Of a DNA stretch of 39,656 bases, positions 18,640 to 29,193 are shown in pieces; positions within the stretch are counted from its first letter, which is position 1; every line of letters begins with the position of its first letter. This DNA is from Astrothelium macrocarpum (taxonomy: Eukaryota; Ascomycota; Dothideomycetes; Trypetheliales; Trypetheliaceae): positions 1 to 39,656 of the forward strand of contig JAGEMR010000199.1 in NCBI GenBank assembly GCA_021030915.1. Direction: 5' to 3'. Position numbers and translations under genes: made by a program. The notes under the pieces were generated by a model. The model searched no databases, was not told where the DNA came from, and worked only from the letters and a program-made list of their open reading frames with translations.

Positions 18640-18956
18640 ATCTCTACGGTTCGGCTGCGCCCAATGGGCCAGCAGAAATACTCGATACGGAACCTGCTCC
18701 ACCAGCTTTACATCACGAAACTCCGGCTGGAGAGAAGGCGCACGGGGCGTTGGAGGAGGCCAAGGAAGATGGTAGCATTCACGGTGATGGTCAAGACAAG
18801 ATCCGACTGCCATCGTCGGTCTATGGCGATGGGGGTCTCACTGGTCTACAACAACTCGGGCTGTTAGGCACAATGGTGGCCGTGATGGTGCTGTACATTC
18901 GTCGACGTCGGGCCATTGCTCAAGCACGGGAATTCAACGACAAAGTGACGGCGTGA
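18640..18956 (+). CDS. cypB: Alternative 3' exon of cypB with membrane anchor
   Basis: If the sequence 18547-18639 (93 nt, GTATTC donor, ACTGAT branch site, CAAG acceptor) is removed, the frame continues (G+AT, Asp) into this exon. The product then has 307 aa instead of 208. The added segment starts DLYGSAAPNGPAEILDTEP, is Ala/Pro/Glu-rich, then has one transmembrane helix (LGLLGTMVAVMVLYI) and a basic cytosolic end (RRRRAIAQAREFNDKVTA). Positive charges after the helix fit a type I membrane protein with the isomerase in the ER lumen. Sordariomycete cyclophilin B proteins are, as I recall, longer than Aspergillus ones, which would fit an anchored form. The splice is inferred from sequence; which form dominates is unknown. 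Confidence 0.72.
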
Positions 18957-19518
18957 GCCGGTGTAGATAGCAGAAATGATCTGACATTGTTCCACATGGC
19001 CGCGCGTTGCTGTCACATGTAAGGCAAGAGCTGTCAGAGCAGGAAAGGGCAGGCCAGGCGTGAGTCGCGATATATGGGGCACGACGTGGCTCGTGCGCGG
19101 CTAGCTTGATGAAAATTAGATGCTCACTTCGCCGCCGCCTCGCTCACCTCCATTTCTCCCTCTCCCACCCTGACTGAGCGAGCCCTTTCTCCAATAGACC
19201 CTCCTCGTTTGTTTCTTTCTCTGTCTTCAGTCTTGACGCTTTTCCTTTGAGCGTCGTCCATTGTTCGACTGCGTGAATTCACGGCTGGGCAAACGGCTGT
19301 CTGCCAACAACGGTTTCAGGTGAATCACTTGAATTTTCACAGGTACCGTGCCTCTTGTACATGCCTGCATTTACTTTTTTTTGGTCACCGTCTGACCTAT
19401 TTGGATAGTAATTTCCCCACTCGTAATACTTGATAGACGAACTGCTCCATTGTCGACACTCCTTCTTGTGGACCCTTACTACTACACGCCATCTACGATT
19501 GCAAAGCATTATAAAACC
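18957..19518 (+). promoter_or_regulatory. DED1 promoter and leader
   Basis: This 562-bp region has a long pyrimidine-rich tract (about 19130-19260), typical of strongly expressed fungal housekeeping promoters. An inverted repeat GCACGA/TCGTGC lies at 19079-19096. The antisense frame 19279-19866 overlaps the DED1 start and is not credible as a gene. Confidence 0.45.
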
Positions 19519-21712
19519 ATGGCAGATCAACTTAACAACGCTCTGAATGGCATGTCTCTGAATGATAGCAAATATGCTAATTCGGCCGCGCCCAATGGGC
19601 CTCCTCCCAACGGACCTCCTGGGCCTAATGGATTTCACCCTGAACGTTCTGCATACATTCCTCCTCATCTCCGCAATGTCCAGCCTCGCCCTCCACCACC
19701 TTCTTCGATGAATGGCTCGGCAGGACCTGGTGCTACCAATGGTCCTGGTGGACCTGGCGGACCCGATGGACCCGGCGGACCTGGTGGACCTGGTCTTGGA
19801 CAGAGCCAGTGGGCTTCCAAGTAAGTCATTCTCCTCGCCCCCATCAAGCAGACAAATTTTCGACATATACTAATCAAGCTTTTGTAGCGGATATAGCAAT
19901 GGACCACGTATGAATGGAGGCAACTGGGCAAATGCACAATCTTTCACTCCTGGTGGCGGACGTGGTGGCTGGGACAATTCCAACGCTGGACGACACGAGT
20001 CCAACAACTATGGAAGATCCTCTGGTGGTGGCGGTGGTGTCAGCGTTGCCCGTGGTTCTGGTGATGGTCAGTGGCGTGACGGAAAGCATGTCCCTGGACC
20101 TCCTAATCAACGCACCGAGCGTGAACTTTTCGGTGTACCAAACGACCCGTCTAAGCAACATACCGGAATTAACTTTGAGAAATACGATGATATCCCCGTT
20201 GAGGCTTCTGGTCAAGGAGTTCCCGAGGCTGTTACACAATTCAACAATCCACCACTCGACGATCACCTCATCTCCAACATCGAGCTAGCCGGGTACAAGG
20301 TCCCTACCCCAGTACAAAAGTACTCCATTCCTATCGTCATGATGGGACGGGACCTGATGGCCTGTGCACAGACTGGTTCGGGGAAGACGGGAGGTTTTCT
20401 TTTTCCAATTCTTTCCCAGGCTTATCAGAGCGGCCCCAGTGCTCTTCCTCCACAACAGGGTGGTGGTTTCCGTTCACGAAAAGCATACCCAACATCCCTT
20501 ATTCTTGCCCCTACTCGCGAGCTCGTTTCGCAAATCTATGATGAGGCTCGCAAATTTGCTTACCGCTCATGGGTTCGTCCTTGCGTCGTTTACGGTGGTG
20601 CGGACATCGGCACTCAGCTTCGTCAAATTGAGCGAGGATGTGATCTTCTTGTCGCCACCCCTGGACGTCTCGTCGACTTGATTGAGCGTGGACGCATCTC
20701 GCTCTGCAACATCAAGTACCTTGTCCTCGACGAGGCTGACCGCATGTTGGACATGGGTTTCGAGCCACAGATTCGTCGTATTGTTGAAGGTGAGGACATG
20801 CCTGGCACTCAACACCGCCAGACACTCATGTTCTCTGCCACTTTCCCCCGTGACATTCAGATGCTTGCTCGCGACTTTCTCAAAGACTACATTTTCCTTT
20901 CCGTCGGTCGTGTTGGCTCTACCTCAGAGAACATTACTCAAAAGGTCGAGTATGTCGAGGACCCGGACAAACGATCAGTGCTACTCGACATTCTCCATAC
21001 CCATGGCGTCGGACTTACCCTTATCTTTGTTGAAACGAAACGCATGGCAGACTCTCTGTCGGACTTCTTGATTAACCAAGGATTCCCGGCCACTTCAATC
21101 CACGGAGATCGTACTCAACGTGAGCGTGAACGAGCATTGGACATGTTCCGCAACGGTCGTGCTCCCATCCTTGTCGCAACAGCTGTCGCCGCTCGTGGTC
21201 TTGACATTCCGAATGTCAAGCATGTCATCAACTACGATCTCCCAACAGATATCGATGATTACGTTCACCGAATCGGGCGTACTGGACGTGCTGGAAACAC
21301 TGGAATCTCCACAGCATTCTTCAACCGTGGTAACCGTGGCGTCGTCCGTGACTTGATCGAGCTACTCAAGGAGGCCAACCAGGAGGTACCTGGCTTCCTT
21401 GAAAGCATCGCTCGTGAAGGTACTGGTTATGGCGGCGGCGGACGTGGCGGTCGCTCTGGTGGCGGTCGTGGCCGCGGTGCTACTGCTACCCGTGACGTTC
21501 GTCGATATGGTGGTGGTGGAGGAGGTGGTCCGGCTCCTGGTGGCTGGGGCGCTGGTGGAGGTTATGGTGGTCCTGGTGGTTACGGAGGAGGAGGAGGATC
21601 GTATGGTCCCCCTAGCGGTGGTTATGGTGGTGGATATGGCGGCGGGTTTGGCGGAGGAAGTTACGGAAACCCCAGCGCTGGTCCTGGAGCCGGCGGTGCC
21701 TCCTGGTGGTAA
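19519..21712 (+). CDS. DED1: DEAD-box RNA helicase Ded1/DDX3
   Basis: Two exons, 19519-19820 and 19888-21712, give 708 aa. Ded1 is an ATP-dependent RNA helicase that unwinds mRNA 5' UTRs for translation initiation and enters stress granules. The N-terminus (MADQLNNALNGMSLND, then YIPPHLRN) is the Ded1 signature. The core has the Q motif (GYKVPTPVQKYSIP), motif I AQTGSGKT (261-268), Ia PTRELVSQ, II DEAD (382-385), III SAT (417-419) and VI HRIGRTGRAG (from 561). The C-terminal third is RGG/Gly-Tyr-rich and ends GASWW, close to the usual Ded1 W-W end that contacts eIF4F. All catalytic motifs are intact. The single intron has a GTAAGT donor and a TACTAATC branch site. Length is somewhat above yeast Ded1 because of the Gly-rich ends. 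Confidence 0.97.
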
Positions 21713-21750
21713 ACTCGGGTGCAACCAACCAAACTCGGGTGCGACCGACG
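21711..21750 (+). repeat. 20-bp tandem duplication at the DED1 stop codon
   Basis: Copies at 21711-21730 and 21731-21750 share AAACTCGGGTGC(A/G)ACC and differ at three positions. The first copy begins with the last two bases of the TAA stop. Confidence 0.75.
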
Positions 21751-23019
21751 AATGAGCGACGCTTCCCGTATCGCCTTCTCCCTTTTCCTTTGTTGCATTC
21801 AATCACTTCTGCTCAGTTTCTGCTTTCATGTTACGGCCGGACATTCATGGATCCACGGAGCGGTACAGCTCGTTGCGTCCAAAGTTGCTTTTTCAAATAC
21901 CCATACCGCATATAGACAGCGTTGGCGATTCTGCTAGACTTCCATCCACTCTGCCCGAACAGGAAGATTGGCAGATGCCTGCGTATTTCAGATGATGACG
22001 CAGGCAACTTGCTCCCCCATCAGCTTCGGGAGCTTCAGCGTCAAAAATAACGGACGCGTCACGACTGTTACGAACATCTGAGCTTCTACTGGCTGGGCTA
22101 TGCCGCTCAATAGATCTTGGTCCCCGTTTTTATTCTCTGCATTGCATTTACACCGGTCGAATCTATCTGACTACCACTTTGATTATTATCCTCCTCTTCA
22201 ACGAAAAGCGATCCTGACTAATCTCTAATGGTCTTCTGCTCGAGGCAGGAAAATCTCTCTCAACGACTAGACCTCGTCATAGAGGTGGGTTTGGGGCTCG
22301 AGCGCTACGGCACTCATCCACCCCAGATCTCACGTTGCTTTTTTGGACGGCATTGCAGATTGACTGCTATTCGCATGAAGAACATGCATCAAAAGTTTTC
22401 GGCTTGTTGACCTTTTTCTCACTCTGGCTTCGTTTCCGACGCGCATCATGGCTGAGGAGCAAGAGCATCTGGCTGAGGGCTTTTCATTTGTGTGTGATCT
22501 AGTCAGGGTCACCTACAAAAAATATGGCTAAATTGCGATCTGAAGTTTGATCATTCAATAGATTTCTTCACTCTTAGGCAGCATTGACATTCAAATCTAT
22601 CAGTTTTGTGGCATTAGAATTGCCGTTTTAATGTTCAATGAAGACGTGATCGTAGAAATGGCCAGGAGACTTTAACGCCGAGATTGTCGGTCATCCATGC
22701 TGTTTCATTTTTGCCAGCACACAGGAGTACTTGGTACTCGAAGACAAAGTTGGTGATAGCGGCGAAAGGTTGGCAGAAATGGTAGAGGTGCATTGACAAC
22801 GAAAACGAAAGCTCGCGGTGGGCCTTGCATTTTCCGGCTTGGTACCTGAGAATGTAACAGGCTAGCCGACCACCAAAGCTACCTTTCTCCTTCCCAATGT
22901 CCCCGACCATTCATTAATTCTCTGGTGACTCTGCCAACTCCATCCCCATGCATCCCCCTTGCTAAATCCGCAATACGCCTACCTTCACTGCTATCCAAGG
23001 GATAGGCTCGGCACCAAAA
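21751..23019. other. Intergenic between DED1 and IES1
   Basis: This region has no frame with a known domain; + 22228-22410 and - 22635-22910 are short and unremarkable. It must contain the DED1 terminator and the IES1 promoter, but I cannot place them. I see no tRNA or repeat. Confidence 0.45.
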
Positions 23020-25984
23020 ATGTCACAAGCTTCGCCTCAGCAGCAGACTGATGCGCCAGACTCACGGAACAGCTTACGACATATCCTTGCTGCAGAGCCA
23101 GACGAAGATGGCCCAAAGACACAAGAGACCGATAAGACAACACCCCAAGATGAAGCTGCTCAGGATGCAGACGATGGCGGCAGGACAGAGAGAGATCAAC
23201 GATCCCAATCACCTGGCAAAGCTCCCCACTACTCATCCACAACACAAACCACACGACGGAATGCGAATGGTAGTGTATCCTCGGTATATTCGGGGAACAA
23301 AATACGACAGTTAAAAAAAGAAGATGGCGTCCCTCTGTGGAGAAAAGACATTCAGTTCGATTTTTTGCGCGCTGTCTTTGAGGATACAACAGCAGTCTTT
23401 ACAAGGTTCTCAGACGGTACCAAGGGCCACAACTTTGCAGATGTCTACCTCGATGCAATGGCGAAGAGTAGCAAGTGCAGCAAGATTCTCAAGGACAAGC
23501 TACTCACCGAAAGACCTTCTGCCCTGAACATGGCCATGGTCTGTCTACTGGTCAATGTTGGAAGGATGAACACTACTCTGAACTGTAACAACCCACACTA
23601 GCGCCTGTGCTCTGTACACATACAGTGCTAACAGTCTTTATAGTCTTCCCTGAGATGCGAGCGCAATTGCGTACCTATCACTCCATCCCAGCTCTCCAAG
23701 CACATCAAGACCCAAATGCATATAAACAACTTCAAGACGCACCTCGACTCAAGTCGATCCTTAAAGGCGCAACAGAAGACATTGAACAACCCAGCACGAT
23801 AGAGGATATTAGGTCGGCCAAAGTTCCGCGGACCAATCCTGTCAATCTCATCTTTGTCCTCTCACAATACGCACCCAAGATTTCCGAGCTACACTTTCAT
23901 CCTCCACGGGATTTCTATGATCTCGTAATGCGTAGTGCGCTAAGCAGCAAGAGTCGCGCAAACGCCTTTTTGTGGTTGATGTGGTGGTATCTTGAGAGCG
24001 ACTTTTCCAAAGAAGATGCATCAAATAATCCTTTTGGTCCCGGACAAGATGGCGAAGGGACGGGCGGAATTCCACTCAAAGTCCCCCAGTTTGAATACCT
24101 TACAGAGGAGCAGGCAAATCTCGAAAATGTGGATACACAGACTGAGATTGATTTTGGGGAGCAGAAGAAGCAGGAGAGAGTTGCCATTTTGGCGACTGAC
24201 CCACCAAATATGAGTTTAGGACCCAGAAAAGGTCCGAAGAAGGGTACGTACAGAAAAGTGTTCATGCCCTCTCCTGAAGCCAGTAGCAGCCCTTGGCGTT
24301 GATTCATCAGTTACCATCTACGTTCCCATTCCATCGCTTGTTCGCAGCCATTTATTCGCAATCTAAGATCTACATCTAACTTGATTATCAAGGATACAAT
24401 GCCAGTTCTGTATTTGGATTATCCGACGATGGCAGCCCTGCAAGAGATATGGACACTCCTCAGCCAGGTATGTTTCCAATCATTAAAGTGCTGCTCAGTC
24501 ACAAAGTTCGAAAATTGACGATGATTCTAGGCTCATTCACAAGTGTCAATCTCCGGGGAGGGAAGCTCCATTCCCTTCACGATGCTAGTTTCCCTTCTGA
24601 TAGCGAGCGCACTCGATCTCCATCTCCCGTAGGCCATCCCAACCAATCCCAACTTATTCCTACATCAGGCATGGATATCAACAAGCTCCTCAACGAAGAC
24701 GCTCCCTCCCCAGCTCCTCGTTCTAAAACTTCCAAACCCCCTGGTCCCGGTCGCGGCAACTGGCGCCGCAACAAAAACAAAGATGCCACCTCCAACACCC
24801 CCAACTCCACATCTGACCGCCCTTACAAACCTCGCAACCTCGACTCCGCCAATTCCATGGCCCCACACCCCTCCTCCTACCGCGCCGACGACTCCACCCC
24901 CGGCACCGCCTTCTGGAACCCCTCCGATCCCTACTCCACCTCGACCCCATACACGCAGCAACCCCCCTACGGGCATCCAAGCGCATCCGGCACCCCCCTC
25001 ACCAACACACTCACCCCCCACGCGGGAGCCCCACCCTCCCCAACGCACCAACACCCCAGCTACTTCAACCAACCGCACCACCACCACCACCAGCACGCAC
25101 ACCAACCCTCGATCCCCCACGCGCCCATCCCGCCGCCGCTCATCCCGCCCGCGCTGCTCGGCCTGTCCTCCGGCAGCGGCGGCGGTGGCGGCGGCCGCGG
25201 CAGCCGCGCGCGGCCCCAGACCCAACACCAGCTCCGCGTCGAGCAGCATCGCCAGCAGCACGTCAACTACCTGCTCGACCGCAAGCTGCGCGGGCTGTAC
25301 GTGCGCAGCGGGAAGCGGCGGAAGCGCGAGGGCGCCATGCTGCGCACGTGGTCGCGGCTGGCTAACGGTGGCGGTGGTGGCGCGGTTAAGAATGGTGGTG
25401 GTGGGGGGAAGGGGGGCGAGGGCACGGTGTACGACTCGGCGGAGGAGGAAATGGGCGCGAGTTTGGCGGGGAAGGGGGTTGTGGGGCCGAATGGCACCGC
25501 GGTGAGGAGTGTGGAGGTGGAGGTGGGGAGGATGAGCGGGGTTGGTGGACTCGTGGGGGGCCCGGGGAAGGATGATGATTGGGGCGAGCAGGCGGATGCG
25601 TGGGGGCGGACGATGAGGCGGTTTGCGCGGCGGTTGGAGCGGTGGGAGGGCCCGGATCCGAGGGCGGGGGTGAAGAAGGGGAGGAGTGGGTTGAAGAGGG
25701 GGGAGGTGGTGGCGAGGAGGGAGAGTGGCGAGGATGAGAGGAGGGAGGATGAGTTGGAGGGGGAGAGGGGCAGGGCGCATGAGGAGGGGTATAGTAGTCC
25801 GTTGGGGGCGGAGGCGGAGGGGGAGAAGGAGAGGGGGAGAGAGGAGGATGAGGAGGATGAGGGCGAGGGGGATGAGGACGAGGAGGGTGGCATGGATGAG
25901 GTGGGTGGGGAGGAGACGGATAGTGATGTGGAGATGGAGGACGAGCAGGGTGGGATGGATTCTTTTATGGATGTTGAGAGCTGA
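23020..25984 (+). CDS. IES1: INO80 complex subunit Ies1-like
   Basis: Four exons, 23020-23584, 23644-24243, 24393-24467 and 24531-25984, give 897 aa. Ies1 is a fungal-specific accessory subunit of the nuclear INO80 chromatin remodeller. After an acidic N-terminus comes DGVPLWRKDIQFDFLRAVFE (about 102-121), then FADVYLDAMAKSSKCSKILK, LRTYHSIPALQAHQDPNAYK, RTNPVNLIFVLSQYAPKISE and ANAFLWLMWWYLESDF, which are the conserved Ies1 block. A distal conserved piece (LRVEQHRQQHVNYLLDRKLR, then YVRSGKRRKREGAMLRTWSR) lies within otherwise disordered sequence: Pro/Thr/His-rich before it, and Gly/Glu/Asp-rich after it, with an acidic tail. The frame downstream of 24243 stays open for 20 codons if the third intron is not removed, but splicing restores a conserved-looking join. 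The base composition of exon 4 is extreme (see findings). Confidence 0.86.
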
Positions 25985-26509
25985 GTGGTTGTTGTATGGC
26001 TTTTTAATACTGTATTACCAGGTGTGGCAGAGCTCACGGGCGACTGACTGTGTAGGACTACGGAAGCGGTTGCTATGAAAAATGAACGAGGTATATAGTA
26101 GTGTGTTTTACTAGCTAGAGTCTTTTGTAGGCTTGTTTTGTGAAGAATACATTTCTTTCATAAAAAATTGTGAGCGGAAGTGGTTCTAGTCTCCTTCGTA
26201 GTGCTGATGACAGGGTTTTCTGCCCACATTGTTGATCCCTCCGTCACCCTGCAGAAGTTCCTGAATAGCTCCACCTGCAATATGCCCCAGTCCATGAAAG
26301 GCAGTCCAATTGACTCGTATCTGGCTCTTATCGAGCCTGCAGAGGTAGTCAATCATGGCTGCTTGTGGAGGCAAGAGTAATCAGTAAAATTTCTTTCCGA
26401 TCTTTTGCACTGCCCAAGGTAATTCGAGTTCTTTCTTCCTTTGTAGCAACGTTCCTTTGGTACAGTGCTCGCTTTTGCTTCATGTTACTTGCATAACTCA
26501 TTTTTCATT
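25985..26509. other. Intergenic, GGT promoter and leader
   Basis: This 525-bp region holds the IES1 3' end and the promoter of the gamma-glutamyltranspeptidase. The frames at 26158-26380 on both strands overlap each other and are not convincing. A 4-codon upstream ORF (ATG 26482, stop 26494-26496) ends 13 nt before the gene's start. Confidence 0.45.
26482..26496 (+). promoter_or_regulatory. Minimal upstream ORF before GGT
   Basis: ATG plus three codons and TAA, in a different frame from the main ORF. If it lies in the mRNA it may reduce or regulate translation of the downstream gene. Confidence 0.35.
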
Positions 26510-28327
26510 ATGGTACACTTAATATCCCGTCTGCTGTCTGCTTTCTTCACATCTCAAATCGTCGCCGCCGTTCCTGCTCCAGCCTCCCATGCAAATCAGC
26601 AATCGTCCAATACCCATGGTGCTGTCGCCTCCGAAAATGCACAATGTAGCCAAATCGGTGCAGATATTCTAAAAGAACAAGGCAACGCTGTTGATGCCAT
26701 GGTAGGCACTGTGTTCTGTGTCGGCGTAACTGGAATGTACCACAGTGGTATTGGTGGTGGTGGTTTTGCCATCGTGCGCATTCCGAACAACGAGTCCTAC
26801 GACTTTGTTGATTTCCGTGAAACCGCCCCCGCTGCCGCCTTTCAGGACATGTACAATAATAATACGAATCTGAGTCTGTATGGCGGGCTGGCGAGTGGAG
26901 TGCCGGGAGAATTGAGAGGGCTGGAATATTTACATCAAAAGTACGGCAAGCTGAGTTGGGAGCGGTTGATGCAGCCTTCCATCGATTTGGCAAGAAATGG
27001 ATTCACGGTGGGTCAAGATCTTGTAGATTACATGGCCAGCGCGATTGAAGGGCAAGAAAACTTTTTGGTGGATAATCCCACCTGGGCTATTGATTTTGCT
27101 CCAAACGGAACATTGCTTAAGCTAGGAGATACGATAACGAGAGAGCGGTACGCAGCGACATTAGAGACTATTGCCAAGAGTGGTGTGAATGCATTTTACG
27201 AGGGACCCATTGCAGAGGCTACTATTAACGCAGTACAAGCTGCTAACGGGACAATGACTCTGGAGGACCTCAAGAACTATACCGTGGCTATCCGTAAACC
27301 AGCAGAGATTGAATACCGAGGATACAAGTTGGCAGCATGTAGTACGCCTGCTGGCGGAAGTGTCACTTTGGCAACTATGAAAATCATGGAAGGCTATAAT
27401 ACAATAGGAGAAGAAGCATACCTCAATTTGAGTACCCATCGTATGGACGAGAGCATGAGATTCGCTTACGGAATGGTAAGTGAAAAGTGTAGTACCTCTA
27501 TAACATGGAGAAAGCATGTTACAGCGAGTATCAAGAACTAACGAAAACCACAGAGGACCGAGCTCGGCGATCCATACTTTGTCTCTGGCTTGCAAAAATA
27601 CGAAGACGAAATGATCTCCGCCAAAACCGCCAGCGAAGTACGTGCCAAGATCTCCGACGCCCACACCCTCAACGTCTCCGCGTACGACCCATCTGGCCTC
27701 GAATCGCTCGAAACCCCAGGTACATCGCATATAGTGACAGCAGACGCCTCAGGCCTCGCCGTCAGCCTCACCACGACCATCAACCTCCTCTTCGGCTCGC
27801 AAGTTATGGTACCCGAGACAGGCGTTATCATGAACGATGAAATGAACGACTTCTCTATCCCCGGCTCCTCCAACGCCTTTGGCTACATCCCTTCGCCCGC
27901 CAATTACATCCGGCCCGGCAAGCGTCCCCTGAGCAGCATGTCCCCCACCCTCGTCAACTTCCCGAACGGCTCGTTCTACGCCGCGGTGGGTGCGGCAGGG
28001 GGGTCACGAATCATCACGGCGACGGTGCAGAATCTGTGGCATGTGCTTGATCAGAATATGACCATGGCAGAGGCGCTGGCGCAGCCGAGGTTGCACGATC
28101 AGTTGATTCCGAACCAGGTCAATTTTGAGTATCCTATTCTGCAAGATGGGCGGGAGATGTTTGGATATAATAATGAGACTGTGGCGTTTATGGTGGGGAG
28201 AGGGCATAATGTGACGTGGATTGCGCCAGGGCAGAGTACGGCGCAGGGGCTGAGGCGATTGGGGAATGGGACTTTTGAGGCGGCGGGGGAGCCAAGACAG
28301 TTGGACAGTGGAGGAATCACGGTGTAG
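26510..28327 (+). CDS. Secreted gamma-glutamyltranspeptidase
   Basis: Two exons, 26510-27475 and 27554-28327, give 579 aa. The enzyme removes or transfers the gamma-glutamyl group of glutathione and related peptides. A signal peptide (MVHLISRLLSAFFTSQIVAA, then VPAPA) is followed by the family N-terminal block with GNAVDAMVGTVFCVGV, SGIGGGGF and DFRETAPAAAF (substrate-binding Arg). The self-cleavage and nucleophile Thr is residue 379 in GTSHIVTADASGLAVSLTTT; the downstream SSMSPT supplies oxyanion-hole serines and GAAGGSRI the small-subunit glycine turn. Several N-x-S/T sites fit secretion. All key residues appear present, so the proenzyme should process itself into large and small subunits. 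The frame at 26465 upstream lacks an ATG, so 26510 is the start. A role in extracellular or vacuolar glutathione turnover is inferred. Confidence 0.93.
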
Positions 28328-29193
28328 AGGTAGTAAAGGAATGACCGTATCGTTGCATGGACGAATACTGCTTGGCTAGTGTTCAAACCGCTCATACGTT
28401 TGGGCTGTTGGGAGACCTTGTCGATACCCATTGACACAGAGTAGTTTATGTATTCCTGTCTCAAATTCAAGGTGAGCATGTCTTGAGCCAAGCAGAAGTC
28501 GTCCACCGTTAGCATAAATATTTCGGTATTGAAAAACCGCTGGTCTTCGAAAACGCATCTAGCTCAACGCTCGGGACAGGGGAGGAGAAGCATTACACTT
28601 CAGTATAGAAATCCCTTTGAAAGTTGTGTACCGATGTGTCTTCGAATGCTCAGGCTTTTTTTTCTCTCTGTGCAATTTCTTTTTTTCCAATTTCTGCATT
28701 TGGTTTTACGTATTCCATTCTCGACAATGAAGAGGATTCTGCGTTGGTTTGAGCACTATCCCAATGCCCTGGTATGGAAGGAAAATGCGTTAACGCTCCT
28801 GTTGCAGCATGGGAATACGAAAGACATTCAAGAATCAAAAACACAACTGTTTCTTTTATCCAGCTTCTTTCTGAGGTTAGAAGTAACGAAGCCACGATAT
28901 TTTCTTTTTCAATCACGCAGACTGCATGAAGGGCCGACACCCTAGGTCAAAGATGAATATGTAGATTAGACTCTCGAGGAAAAATTAAATACACTAAAGA
29001 CCATATTGATTAACAAAGAAGATAATGCGACTTCATCGAGAAGCCTGAGCCTTTGAAGGTTATTTTTGGTAAGCAACAGTATAGACACGCCATGGCGGAT
29101 ATCGAAAAAACAGTGTCAGCTAAGAGAACCACCCAGATCAATCAAACTACACGCTCACCAAACAAAAGCAGATCCCACGAAGAAAAAGACCCG
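28328..29193. other. Convergent 3' region, GGT and C2 gene
   Basis: The stop codons of the two genes face each other over 866 bp. The segment 28640-29150 is AT-rich with T-runs and A-runs that fit polyadenylation regions on both strands. The frames 28529-28945 (+) and 28650-28940 (-) overlap and show no domain. Confidence 0.5.

Noticed and set aside
19279..19866. 195-codon minus frame overlapping the DED1 start
   Set aside because: It covers the DED1 leader and first exon, has no known domain, and DED1 is certain.
21362..21802. Ser/Thr-rich minus frame over the DED1 C-terminus
   Set aside because: It is the complement of the Gly-rich GGT/GGA repeats of DED1.
24665..25780. 371-codon antisense frame opposite IES1 exon 4
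   Set aside because: It is almost only Pro, Leu, Arg, then Gly and Val, mirrors the C/G-rich coding strand, has no domain, and the plus-strand frame contains conserved Ies1 motifs and splices in phase.
25267..26037. 256-codon Ser/Pro/Thr-rich antisense frame over the IES1 acidic tail
   Set aside because: It is the complement of GAG/GAT/GGG-rich codons; low complexity and no start context.
27161..27730. 189-codon minus frame over the GGT gene
   Set aside because: It spans the intron and both exons of a clearly conserved gene on the other strand.
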